Part shown: piece by piece, positions 9,020 through 16,357 of the stretch | Layout: each line of letters starts with the position of its first letter | Position numbering within the stretch: the stretch's first letter is position 1 | IMG/VR virus record: IMGVR_UViG_3300037264_001589 | Span: 1-22,865 of that record | Source of the DNA: a virus | Length of the DNA: 22,865 nucleotides | Strand: one strand, 5' to 3' | The notes under the pieces: generated by a model | Told to the model about the DNA's origin: nothing | Databases searched by the model: none | Seen by the model: the letters and a program-made list of their open reading frames with translations, nothing else | Position numbers and translations under genes: made by a program

Positions 9020-10251
9020 CAGTACGCAGGCTCCTCACGGGTCTGGAAGCGGTTGCCAGACACCCCGAGGAGCTTCTGGTCCTCATCGGAGGCCATCAGG
9101 TCCCGCCCCTCTTTCCACTTGCGCTCCCAGGTGGACGCTCGTGAGTCGTTCTTCATCTCCAGCAGATGAAAGAGCACCCCGTCCGCCAGGAGCCAGCGCC
9201 AGTTGCGCGGCACGAGGATCTCCGACACGCCGAGGGTGAGGGACAGATCCCGCGGTACGATCGTGTGGTATATCTCCACGAAGCCATCCTGGCTCGGGTA
9301 ATGGGAGAACCGGACGCGCGTGTCGTTCACGCGGGCGTATCGGTACGGGGGCCATGTGGGCGTGGGCGGGTCGGGATAGTGCTCCAGGAGCCACGCGACC
9401 GTCATGGGCCCGCCGATCTCTCGGCTGGAGGAGGGGCCCTTGGGTTGCATGGTGATGATCTGGCGCACCCCGCCGGCCGTGTCGAGTTGGGGTGGTCGTT
9501 GCGCCGCCGTGATCGGCCCGGTAGCGTCGGACACGTTGTAGACGTAGGTGGTGGTGATGTTGTCGGCGAGGGTGGCGACGAGGTACAAGATCGAGCCATC
9601 GGCCGCCGTCGCGTAGAGATTCCGATACGTCGTCCCCGGAGGCCCGATGGCGATCTGGCTGATATTGATCCTGAGCAGGGCCCCCCAGATGATGGCCGTC
9701 GCCGGGCCCACCATGTTCTCGCCCGCATCGTTCCCGAACGACACCGCGAAGCTCCGGGTGGTCGGTTCCACAAGGCCCGGCCCGCCGTTGAAGAGAAACG
9801 GTGCCGTGGGCGTCTCCTGGATCGCTGTCAGGTCGTACTCATCCCGGTAGATCGTGACGTCGATAGCACCAAAGGCGGCGATCAGGAAGGGCGCTTCGAG
9901 CGTGACGGTGGCAGAGCCAGGAACATGCGTGACGATGCGGACCCCGTAATTGACCCCCGGCACCCGGATCTTGGAGCCGGTGAGGTTCCTGGCGACTGTG
10001 CCCCCGAGCGTGGCTGTGTAGCCGCTGGCCCACGTCAGCGTGGTCTCCAGCGGCCCATAGAGCCGGAGCATGAGGGGCGTCGCCATACGGGTGAAGAGCC
10101 AGGGGCGGTAGTCGAGGAGTTCCTGATACGCCCGGTCGGCCGCACGAGCCACCAGACCCGAGAACTCGCTGACCCCGAGCCCCGTTTCCTCTTCCGCCCG
10201 ATCAAGGGCGTCGAGCCGTATGAGAGGATACGTGTCATAGGAGCCTGCCAT
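9019..10251 (-). CDS. Probable head-tail adaptor (tail tubular A-like) with Ig/Fn3-like insertion
   Basis: A 410-residue protein. ATG at 10251, with GGAGG a few bases upstream. The N-terminus (about 11-55) is helical with AYQELLDYRPWLFTRMATP, as in the helical cores of podovirus adaptors that dock under the portal. The C-terminus (about 330-410) returns to helix: NWRWLLADGVLFHLLEM, then WERKWKEGRDLMASDEDQK. Such split N- and C-terminal helices flanking a beta region are usual for gp11/gp4-type adaptors. The middle is beta-rich and holds a module at about 165-240 with GPPGTTYRNLY and LVATLADNITTTYVYN, closely resembling one in the nozzle-like protein. It lies directly upstream of the nozzle, in the expected order. 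Assignment rests on architecture and order rather than on a diagnostic motif. Confidence 0.68.
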   Translation of the reverse strand: MAGSYDTYPLIRLDALDRAEEETGLGVSEFSGLVARAADRAYQELLDYRPWLFTRMATPLMLRLYGPLETTLTWASGYTATLGGTVARNLTGSKIRVPGVNYGVRIVTHVPGSATVTLEAPFLIAAFGAIDVTIYRDEYDLTAIQETPTAPFLFNGGPGLVEPTTRSFAVSFGNDAGENMVGPATAIIWGALLRINISQIAIGPPGTTYRNLYATAADGSILYLVATLADNITTTYVYNVSDATGPITAAQRPPQLDTAGGVRQIITMQPKGPSSSREIGGPMTVAWLLEHYPDPPTPTWPPYRYARVNDTRVRFSHYPSQDGFVEIYHTIVPRDLSLTLGVSEILVPRNWRWLLADGVLFHLLEMKNDSRASTWERKWKEGRDLMASDEDQKLLGVSGNRFQTREEPAY

Positions 10252-10289
10252 GCACCCTCCGGGTGGCCCGTGCGGGGCCGGTTATTCGG

Positions 10290-10361
10290 CTACTTCTTCC
10301 TCTTCGCCTTCTTCTTCTTGGTCGGCCGCTTCTCGTCCTGCATGTAGTCGTCGTAGGCCAC
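10290..10361 (-). CDS. Lysine-rich 23-residue micro-ORF
   Basis: A GTG at 10361 opens a 23-codon frame ending in TAG at 10290. It encodes an acidic/aromatic start (VAYDDYMQDE) followed by a strongly basic tail (KRPTKKKKAKRKK). GGAGGGGG lies roughly 10-13 nt upstream, straight after the stop of the 162-aa gene. It fills an otherwise empty gap before the adaptor gene. The basic tail would suit binding to nucleic acid or an acidic partner inside the capsid, but function is unknown. It may also be a chance open frame, though the ribosome-binding site and strict fit between neighbours argue for a real gene. Confidence 0.5.
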   Translation of the reverse strand: MAYDDYMQDEKRPTKKKKAKRKK

Positions 10362-10379
10362 GCCCTATCACCCCCTCCG

Positions 10380-10868
10380 TTAGTCGGCGACAGCCCCCGT
10401 CACCGTCCCCTTGCCACCGCCGCTCGCCGGCTCCCCTGCCATCGGGTAGCCCGGCTTCTCGATGTCCACACTGCCCGTCTTGATCCCCTCGTAGGCGGAC
10501 TTCTTCTGCATCCCGCCCCACGCGCCCATGGCCCCAGCGTCCACCACGGCCCCGCCCGTCTCCTTGAGGTTCACGGATGACGCGATCTGGCCGAACTCAG
10601 AGGCATCCTTCGTCTGCCCCGACCCCGTGGCCGAATGCACCCCGGCCGGGTCGTTCCCGTAGCCCACAGGCGAGACGTAGTCCCGCGCCTGCTTGTTGTT
10701 CAGTGACTCCGGGCCGCTGTCTCCACCGGACTCCGAGGTCTTGTGCGCCCCGGACACGCCGGACCCCGACCCGGCGAGGCTGTCATGCCCGGCCTTGTCG
10801 TGCGTCAGCGTCCCGCCCTTGCGGCGATCCGGCGTGGTACCCTGCCCGCCCCTGACTGGCTCGTCCAT
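10380..10868 (-). CDS. Gly/Ser-rich unknown protein (162 aa)
   Basis: The ATG at 10868 is preceded by GGAGAG about 3 nt upstream. The protein is rich in Gly, Ser, Asp, Lys and Ala, with no hydrophobic core until about residue 105. The first 90 residues look disordered (for example GSGSGVSGAHKTSESGGDSG), and the last 60 contain VVDAGAMGAWGGMQKKSAYEG. I do not recognise a family. Its position between an unknown virion-type protein and the adaptor suggests a minor structural or assembly role, which is only contextual. Confidence 0.65.
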   Translation of the reverse strand: MDEPVRGGQGTTPDRRKGGTLTHDKAGHDSLAGSGSGVSGAHKTSESGGDSGPESLNNKQARDYVSPVGYGNDPAGVHSATGSGQTKDASEFGQIASSVNLKETGGAVVDAGAMGAWGGMQKKSAYEGIKTGSVDIEKPGYPMAGEPASGGGKGTVTGAVAD

Positions 10869-10886
10869 GGTCTCTCCTTCTGCCCG

Positions 10887-11381
10887 TTAGCCGGGCAGGT
10901 TGAGGAATGCGAGGTCTGGGTCCCCGTCGATGAAGTCCACGTCTCCCGCATCCAGGGCCGTCGTGCCGGGGATGAAGGACGGCGGCTGAATGATGAGCCC
11001 GACCGTGACCATCGCCGCCGACCGGGTGGGCGGATTCGCCTGCGCCTCGGCGGCCCCGAGGAACATGCCGCTCTGCTTTATCGAGACCGTCCCGTTCTTG
11101 TTCAGCTCGACGCGGAGGCAGGCCCACTGGAGGGCCGCCGTGGTGGCCAGATTGAAGCCGGTGAGGACCTGGGCCGAGAGATCGGCCTTGAGGTACTTCT
11201 GCCCGTTGAGTCGGAAGACGATGCCCCCGCTTGGGACCACCGTCGTCTTGAACGTGGCCTGCCCGCCGCCGTTCACCGCCAAGACTGGCTGCCCCTCGAT
11301 GCTGTTCGCGAGGGCGACCAGCACCACATCGAGCGCCCCCTGATTCATCCCCCTGCCTGAAACCACCGCCTGTGGTGCCAT
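10887..11381 (-). CDS. Small beta-rich virion-type protein, unknown (164 aa)
   Basis: ATG 11381 is chosen because AAAGGAG stands 7 nt upstream. In-frame starts further up, within the end of the preceding gene, have no such site. The protein is beta-rich and low in charge: an N-terminal helix (GRGMNQGALDVVLVALANSI), then strands around GGIVFRLNGQKYLKADLS and WACLRVELNKNGTVSIKQSG. A C-terminal part containing VGLIIQPPSFIPGTTALDAG follows. The GTTALDA ending with a preceding mixed-strand domain is seen in small phage fibre or capsid-appendage proteins, so a virion surface role is plausible. No definite family was recognised. Confidence 0.68.
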   Translation of the reverse strand: MAPQAVVSGRGMNQGALDVVLVALANSIEGQPVLAVNGGGQATFKTTVVPSGGIVFRLNGQKYLKADLSAQVLTGFNLATTAALQWACLRVELNKNGTVSIKQSGMFLGAAEAQANPPTRSAAMVTVGLIIQPPSFIPGTTALDAGDVDFIDGDPDLAFLNLPG

Positions 11382-11406
11382 GCGCGACTCCTTTCGTGCG
11401 TGTCGG

Positions 11407-11976
11407 TTACTTGGTGTCGAGAACGTCCGCCATTTGACTGACCAAGCCGGGACCCTGTTCAACCAGACCCTGGCCGGTGGCGACGGTCGTGATGCCGCTC
11501 ATCCGGCCCTTCCGCCGGTCCCGGTAGCGCACGAGCACTTCGAGCGCATCGGGCTCTCCTCGCACTTCGTAGATCGCGGTGCCGTCCCGATCATCCCGGA
11601 GACGGTAAAAGTAGAGGATGTGGTCGAGGTGCTCGCAGGTGACGAACCGCTTGCCGTCCGCCGTCCAGCCATCCCGCCGACGCCGGCCCTTGTTGTCCAC
11701 GGCCGCGAAGTCGTAGTCCGTGTATCCGGAATCCGACTTCCGTTTGTTGAGATGCACGATCTCGACCTGATCCGGGACCGGCTCGTCCTTGTCCAGTCGT
11801 TGCCCCACGGTCTCCATGAGCATCGTGCCCTTGACCCGCTGGGTCTTGTGCGGATGGTTCTGGAGGTAGACGATCCGGACCTCGATAGTCGGGAAACTCT
11901 CGCCCATCGCCTCCGAGGACAACGCCTGCTCGGTGACCAATGCCTTCTCTTCGGATTCTGTCGCCCGCCGTGCCAT
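11407..11976 (-). CDS. Unknown protein in phage late operon (189 aa)
   Basis: ATG 11976 has GAGGAG about 8 nt upstream and starts 2 nt after the O-antigen-ligase-like gene. The first ~30 residues are charged and Ala/Glu-rich (MARRATESEEKALVTEQ). Residues 30-160 form an alternating-strand, strongly charged domain with IEVRIVYLQNHPHKTQRVKG, then a basic run GRRRRDGW, and HILYFYRLRDDRDGTAIYEV. There are no membrane segments and no cysteine cluster (one Cys). I recognise no family. The close spacing suggests co-translation with the ligase-like gene, but a functional link is not shown. Confidence 0.65.
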   Translation of the reverse strand: MARRATESEEKALVTEQALSSEAMGESFPTIEVRIVYLQNHPHKTQRVKGTMLMETVGQRLDKDEPVPDQVEIVHLNKRKSDSGYTDYDFAAVDNKGRRRRDGWTADGKRFVTCEHLDHILYFYRLRDDRDGTAIYEVRGEPDALEVLVRYRDRRKGRMSGITTVATGQGLVEQGPGLVSQMADVLDTK

Positions 11977-11978
11977 GG

Positions 11979-13172
11979 TTAGCTCTCCTCAAGGGCCGCC
12001 TGCAAGCGTCCCGCGGCAAAGAGCGCCACGACGGCTTGCTGCGGCATGTGGAACGTGGGACTGCCCAATGAGTTGACAGCGGCGACGATCGCCACCCCCA
12101 CCCACATGCGATCACGCATCTGCCCGGTGCCCAGCATGACCCTGGCCCCTCGCCCCAACGTCACCACCCACCACCCGACCAGCGCCACGCCAATGAGGCC
12201 GAACTCAAACCAGAGCTGATAGGGCTCGTTGTGCGCCTGCATGGTCGCCGGGGTTGAGCCTGGATGCGTGGCCTGGGCATGGGCGTTCACCATCACCGAC
12301 CAGATCCGCCAGGTGCCAGGCCCATTGCCGACCAGCCAGTGCTTCGTCACGTCCGGCCAGGCATTCGCCCAGACTGCCGTCCGTCCGGATGTCGCCGTCG
12401 AAAGCCACGTGTCCCCATGGCTGTCCGGCCGCTGGATGTGCTGGACGCTCACCGCCAGGACGACCGCGAGCACGGCCACCACCACCCCCAGCCGCATCAC
12501 GCGCGACAGGTCCCGCCACGCCATGACGACGAGCCCGGCCACACCAGACACCACGGGCCCGATGTTCCCCGTGGCAACCGTGCCAGCGAGGAGTCCGAGC
12601 GCCCACCACTTCCCGCACAGCGCGTACACCACCGGGATGCCGAGGGCCAGATACGCGCCCCAGAAGTTCGGATGGGTCAGCCAGCCAAGCGGGCGACCCA
12701 CAAAGCTCGCGAGGATGGTCGGGCTCCCTGGATCGGTCGCCACCCCGAGCCAGTGCAGCGGAGCGGCCAGAACATTCGGACTCGGGTAGACCTGGAGCAG
12801 ATTGAGACCCCCGAGCACCGCCTGGATGCCAATGCCCGCGACCAGTGCCCAGGCGCACCGGATCGCTGCGAGGTCAGACAACGCCGACGCTTCGAGGAAC
12901 AGCACCCCGGCCATGAAGAGCACCACGAGGACCTGAAACCCCCGCATCGGCACACCGGCCCACAGCACATGGGCCAGGGTCCAGACGAGGAGACAGGCCG
13001 CAGGCGGACTGGTACGGCCGACCCGCCACGCAAGCAGCAGGCCGGCCGCCACCAGCACGTAGGCGAGGATGGCGCCGCGCTCGGGCACCACCAGGCCACG
13101 GAATGGCAGGGGCAGGGCGAGGCTCGCCAGGAGCCCCACCCAGACCCACGTCGAGAGCGCCGGACCCCGCAT
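11979..13172 (-). CDS. O-antigen ligase-like (Wzy_C / WaaL superfamily) membrane protein
   Basis: A 397-residue polytopic membrane protein with roughly ten hydrophobic helices, several between residues 8 and 125 and again at 172-245, 322-342 and 356-390. The segment between helices, about 246-320, is the large periplasmic loop expected of the O-antigen ligase / polymerase superfamily. It carries SGRTAVWANAWPD (R264), HWLVGNGPGTW (G282, G284) and HNEPYQLWFEFGLIG (H314), matching the family's conserved Arg, Gly-x-Gly and His-(x)n-Glu-x-Gly-(x)-Gly pattern. THPNFWGAYLALGIP (167-180) is also typical. Such enzymes transfer or join undecaprenyl-linked glycans at the periplasmic face of the inner membrane. 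It is flanked by capsid and tail genes and overlaps its upstream neighbour by 1 nt (TGATG). A phage copy could change host LPS; whether it ligates, polymerises or only blocks the host enzyme cannot be told. Confidence 0.82.
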   Translation of the reverse strand: MRGPALSTWVWVGLLASLALPLPFRGLVVPERGAILAYVLVAAGLLLAWRVGRTSPPAACLLVWTLAHVLWAGVPMRGFQVLVVLFMAGVLFLEASALSDLAAIRCAWALVAGIGIQAVLGGLNLLQVYPSPNVLAAPLHWLGVATDPGSPTILASFVGRPLGWLTHPNFWGAYLALGIPVVYALCGKWWALGLLAGTVATGNIGPVVSGVAGLVVMAWRDLSRVMRLGVVVAVLAVVLAVSVQHIQRPDSHGDTWLSTATSGRTAVWANAWPDVTKHWLVGNGPGTWRIWSVMVNAHAQATHPGSTPATMQAHNEPYQLWFEFGLIGVALVGWWVVTLGRGARVMLGTGQMRDRMWVGVAIVAAVNSLGSPTFHMPQQAVVALFAAGRLQAALEES

Positions 13173-14101
13173 CAGTTCCCGAGGCCGAGTTCTTCGCCGA
13201 CCAGATAGAGGTAGCCCACGCCACAGTTGGCATTACAGTTCTTGTTGTTGGCCGAGCCCATATGATAGACCACGGTCTTGTTGGTCCCATCGCCGACAAA
13301 GGGGAACTGGAAATACGTGCCCGCGTGGACGCTTACCGCGCCAATCGCCCCGTAGGAGAGCAAATGTCCCGAGTGGAAGGAGGCCGCGTAGGCGTCGAGG
13401 TTTTGGGTGATGTCCGCGACGAAGGTTGCGCCGCATCGGAGCCACCCGGCATTGGCCATCGTGATACCGCCCGTAGTGCTATCCGCCACCCTGGCGATGC
13501 CAGCAGCGCAGAAGCCCTTGGGGTCATTCTCAAGAATCCCCGCAACCACGTGCGCGCCCGCCGTCCCGACGGTCGTCACCTCGATGAACGCATCACGGAC
13601 GGCGAACCCCTTGGGGATGGTCACGCCGGTATTGACGTAGGACGTCCCGACGGAGGAAGCCGCCGGTGTCAGCGGAATCTTGATAATTTTGGACGTCATC
13701 TGCTCATCGAGAATCAGCGTCTTGCCGCCGCTACCTGTCGGCGTCATGCCAGACACGCGCGAGCGCGCCCGCTTGCTCCAGGCCACGACATCCACGGAGG
13801 TCACCGAGCGTGCGGTGTAAAACGCGCACGAATTACCGGGCGAGTTGAAGAGTGCCGCGCCCGTGATCGGGTTACTCGCGGCCGTGGTGAGTTGCTGGGT
13901 GGTGTACACGGTGGCGAGCGTGTCCGTGCCGGCCGTGTACACCGCGCAGGTCGCGGCGGCTGTGAGCGGCTGGTTGCGCTCGTCGCGGAGCTGGAACCAC
14001 CAGAAGGTCACGCCCGGTACCGGCTGGGCGGAGACCACCGCAGGGACCAGCGGCAGCGCCACGAACAGTAGCGCCAGAAGGCCCGTCAGGATCTTCGTCA
14101 T
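13172..14101 (-). CDS. Signal-peptide protein resembling head decoration/fibre proteins
   Basis: A 309-residue protein with ATG 14101 and AAGGAG about 11 nt upstream. The N-terminus is a clear Sec-type signal: MTK, hydrophobic ILTGLLALLFVALPLVPAV, then VSAQP with probable cleavage near residue 25. The following ~110 residues (FWWFQLRDERNQPLTAAATC, then VYTTQQLTTAASNPITGAALF and LILDEQ) look like a small beta domain with the 'what-follows-a-default' pattern seen in phage appendage proteins. The second half (about 140-309) contains AFIEVTTVGTAGAHVVAGIL, GFCAAGIARVADSTTGGI and YFQFPFVGDGTNKTVVYHMG, resembling phage capsid-decoration or fibre beta-sandwich domains. It sits just after the major capsid protein. 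The combination of a signal peptide and a decoration-like body is unusual. It may be displayed on the host surface rather than on virions. Confidence 0.68.
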   Translation of the reverse strand: MTKILTGLLALLFVALPLVPAVVSAQPVPGVTFWWFQLRDERNQPLTAAATCAVYTAGTDTLATVYTTQQLTTAASNPITGAALFNSPGNSCAFYTARSVTSVDVVAWSKRARSRVSGMTPTGSGGKTLILDEQMTSKIIKIPLTPAASSVGTSYVNTGVTIPKGFAVRDAFIEVTTVGTAGAHVVAGILENDPKGFCAAGIARVADSTTGGITMANAGWLRCGATFVADITQNLDAYAASFHSGHLLSYGAIGAVSVHAGTYFQFPFVGDGTNKTVVYHMGSANNKNCNANCGVGYLYLVGEELGLGN

Positions 14102-14157
14102 GTGCGCCTCTCCTTGTGATGCTCGTTATGTATAGTCAAGAGCATGACTCTACGACC

Positions 14158-14220
14158 ACGTGACCCACTCGATACCATCGGCCTCACCACATGCGCCACA
14201 CGATACCGAGGGGGTCACGT
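14158..14220. repeat. Imperfect inverted repeat between capsid gene and the signal-peptide gene
   Basis: Arms at about 14158-14174 and 14204-14220 share ACGTGACCC-(A/C)-CTCG-(A/G)-TA in inverted orientation, with about 29 nt between them. Internally the motif CGATACC occurs twice in direct orientation. The stem is GC-rich but is not followed by a T-run on the minus strand, so it does not look like a classic Rho-independent terminator. It fills half of the only gap (130 nt) around the capsid gene. It could be an attenuator, an RNA processing site or an operator. Confidence 0.55.
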
Positions 14221-14231
14221 AAGTCATTGAT

Positions 14232-15323
14232 CTAGTTGTTAGTCCTGTAGGTGCGAATGGAAATCATCGCGTGGTCCACGGAGTCGAATACCGCCTTCTT
14301 CACCCCGTAGATCGCGCCAATCGCGAATCCTACTTTGTTACCATAGTCGAACTCTTTCTCGACCCACCGTGGCCGCTCGCCCCACGCAAAGGCCCCCGCC
14401 TGCCGGGCGACGAACTGCGCGTTGGCACCCGGCAGGTTGCCGCCGGCACCGTAGGTCGTGCTGACGGCGATGTCCTCGTGGACGTGGCAGATGACGCCGT
14501 CCCAGATCCCGACCGACCCCTCGAAGAGCGGGTTGTCGTCGCCGCGGGTCTGCGCCTCGCGCTGCGCCTGAATCCACGCCGCGTCGAAGGTCTTGAGATC
14601 GGATTCCTGGTCAGGGTGCATGATGAGGACGTAGTATTCCTTGCTGCCGATCTTGACCGGCCAGAGCTTCGGCGCGGCCTTCTTCGCTTTCGTCTTGGCC
14701 TTGGTGATGAGCGCGGTCGTCAGGTAGTCCCCGACGCCGAGGGTGGCGGTCGAGGTCGCCGACCCGCCGTAGACGGAGGTGGACGGCGAGGTGTCGATCG
14801 CCGCGAAGATGTCCGCGTCGATGGTCTCAGCCAACCAGGTCGTCAGGAGTTCCTTCGCCACCATGCGCTGGTTGTACGCGGTGCGGCGCTCGGACATGCG
14901 CCCTATGAGCCGGACAGCGTTGCGCTTCTGGTTGATGGTCACCGAATCGGAGTAGGAGGCGATGGCCTCTTCTGCGGTTTCCATGTCGCCGTCGCCCGTC
15001 ACCCCCGCACCCTGGAGCTTCCGGATGAAGGAGTACGTGACCTTGTCGCCGGGCTGCCCGGTCAACTCGTCTTTGACCTGGATGATGTTGTTCAGGCCCA
15101 TGCCCATGAACTTGTTCCAGTAGATGAGCTTGGGCAATTCCACCCACGACTCGCGACTCCACCGCTTGACCGTCTCGACCGAGCCGGTCGCCCACTCGGA
15201 ATCCGAGCCGCCCGAGATGGGCAGCAGCCCAGCCTTCGCGAGGAAGAATGCCTCCGCCCACGACAGCCCCGCCTCACGCCAGAGAGTGAAGGCGGTGAGA
15301 TACCGCTGGATGTGCTGGATCAT
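14232..15323 (-). CDS. Major capsid protein, N4-gp56 family
   Basis: A 363-residue protein. ATG 15323 is chosen because AAGGAG (15331-15336) stands 7 nt upstream; the frame stays open further upstream but without a site. The sequence carries several hallmarks of the N4-gp56 capsid family: ELPKLIYWNKFMGMGLNN, QPGDKVTYSFIRKLQGAG (about 92-109), YSDSVTINQKRNAVRLIGRM, SERRTAYNQRM, the DADIFAAIDTSP segment, KEYYVLIMHPDQESDLKT and, near the C-terminus, RQAGAFAWGERPRWVEKEFD and YGNKVGFAIGAIYGVKK. Length is normal for the family. The HK97-type fold builds the head shell together with the scaffold encoded just upstream. This is one of the most certain calls in the window. Confidence 0.96.
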   Translation of the reverse strand: MIQHIQRYLTAFTLWREAGLSWAEAFFLAKAGLLPISGGSDSEWATGSVETVKRWSRESWVELPKLIYWNKFMGMGLNNIIQVKDELTGQPGDKVTYSFIRKLQGAGVTGDGDMETAEEAIASYSDSVTINQKRNAVRLIGRMSERRTAYNQRMVAKELLTTWLAETIDADIFAAIDTSPSTSVYGGSATSTATLGVGDYLTTALITKAKTKAKKAAPKLWPVKIGSKEYYVLIMHPDQESDLKTFDAAWIQAQREAQTRGDDNPLFEGSVGIWDGVICHVHEDIAVSTTYGAGGNLPGANAQFVARQAGAFAWGERPRWVEKEFDYGNKVGFAIGAIYGVKKAVFDSVDHAMISIRTYRTNN

Positions 15324-15348
15324 TGCCGTACTCCTTCTGCCGTGCCGC

Positions 15349-16275
15349 TTAGACTCGGCCCCCCGCCAGGTACGCCTCCCGGACGTGCTTGGGCAACGCG
15401 CCATACTCCGACTCGGACATCTTCTCAATATCCGAATCAGACAAGCGGCGCGGCTCACGCCCGGCCGAGGGTGCCAGACGACGGACTCCGCCAAAACGAT
15501 CGGCGGTGGGTCGCATTTCGATGACGGGGCGCACCGAGGTACTGGCGGCCACGTCGGATTGGTGTGTGGGGGTTACAGAGACGCCGCGCTCGTCCAGAAT
15601 CGAGAGCCCGAGCGAGTAGGCGTCTTCCCCTGGGTCTTCCGACATCAGGATGATCTTCTTCCACATCACGGGGTCCTTTGGCTTGCCGGTACTCGGGTCG
15701 ATGGCGATCCCATCGGCCACGCCCGACTGGGTCAGCACGTCGTCGTAATCGACGTACTCCTTGCGGGCGAACTTCTGACTCATGCGGATCACGCCGCGCC
15801 GTGCCGCGATGATGCCGGGCTCCAGCTCGGCGGCGATTTCATTCTTGATAGCCGGGAGGGCCTCGGTGAGATCCTGGGCATCTTCGAGTTTCTTGCGGTT
15901 GTCCGACCGAGTCTGCTCGTGGCGGAGTCGCGTGGCCTCAGCTTCGGCCCGCTCGCTCTTCTCACGCTCCGAGCGTAACTCGTCGCGGAGCCGTTTCCCA
16001 TGCTCGCGTTCGTGCTGGAGGGCGGTGCCGAGATTCTTGGCCTTGGTCGCGTCATCGACCTTGGGCTTCGACTCGTCGGCCGGGAGGACGGCCTCCTTCG
16101 GCACATAGACGACTTCGGGCATCTCCTCGGCCGGCTGTTCCGGCTCAGGATCGGCCTTGGAGTCCGGGAAGATAGGCGTCTCCTCGACACCCTGCTCCTC
16201 GACCTCGTCGCCCAGCACCGCTGTCGCCGACTGTTCGGTCGGCGAGTCTGCTGCTCCGCCCTTCCGCCTTGCCAT
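15349..16275 (-). CDS. Scaffold-like protein
   Basis: A 308-residue charged protein upstream of the major capsid gene. ATG 16275 has AAAGGAG about 10 nt upstream, partly formed by the end of a 31-bp repeat. The first ~75 residues are acidic and Pro/Glu-rich (DPEPEQPAEEMPEVVYVPKE). Residues about 80-150 are a strong coiled-coil candidate (ALQHEREHGKRLRDELRSER, then RAEAEATRLRHEQTRSD). A Gly/Asp-containing middle follows, and a basic C-terminal part ends with LSDSDIEKMSESEYGALP and REAYLAGGRV. This organisation (acidic start, long helix, small basic C-terminal tail) and the position between portal and capsid genes fit a scaffolding protein that is lost during head maturation. Confidence 0.78.
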   Translation of the reverse strand: MARRKGGAADSPTEQSATAVLGDEVEEQGVEETPIFPDSKADPEPEQPAEEMPEVVYVPKEAVLPADESKPKVDDATKAKNLGTALQHEREHGKRLRDELRSEREKSERAEAEATRLRHEQTRSDNRKKLEDAQDLTEALPAIKNEIAAELEPGIIAARRGVIRMSQKFARKEYVDYDDVLTQSGVADGIAIDPSTGKPKDPVMWKKIILMSEDPGEDAYSLGLSILDERGVSVTPTHQSDVAASTSVRPVIEMRPTADRFGGVRRLAPSAGREPRRLSDSDIEKMSESEYGALPKHVREAYLAGGRV

Positions 16276-16286
16276 GGTTTTCGTCT

Positions 16287-16352
16287 CCTTTGTGGTTCAC
16301 GGGAGAAGCCCGACGCACCTTTGTGGTTCACGGGAGAAGCCCGACGCACCTT
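16287..16352. repeat. Two tandem 31-bp repeats upstream of the scaffold gene
   Basis: Two identical 31-bp copies stand head to tail at 16287-16317 and 16318-16348, followed by the first bases of a third (cctt). Each copy contains a small hairpin, CGGG-AGAAG-CCCG (first copy at 16300-16312). On the minus strand each copy ends in ACAAAGG; in the copy nearest the gene this contributes to the scaffold ribosome-binding site. Only two copies and no spacers are present, so it is not a CRISPR. It may be a recent duplication or a tuned mRNA leader. Confidence 0.85.
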
Positions 16353-16357
16353 GATGA

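Noticed and set aside
10282-10521. 79-codon minus-strand frame near the adaptor
   Set aside because: It overlaps the better supported 162-aa gene and the lysine-rich micro-ORF in another frame, and its Gly/Glu-rich translation looks like a shadow.
11979-13172. Contaminating bacterial fragment as the source of the O-antigen-ligase-like gene
   Set aside because: It shares strand, 1-2 nt junctions and GC-rich composition with its neighbours and interrupts no phage gene, so a chimeric join is unlikely from the sequence, although raw reads were not available.
15324-15494. N-terminal extension of the major capsid gene to 15494
   Set aside because: It overlaps the scaffold gene, adds Arg-rich sequence absent from the N4-gp56 family, and has no ribosome-binding site, while AAGGAG precedes 15323.
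16287-16352. Possible CRISPR array
   Set aside because: The two 31-bp copies are directly adjacent with no spacer, so this is a tandem duplication rather than a repeat-spacer array.
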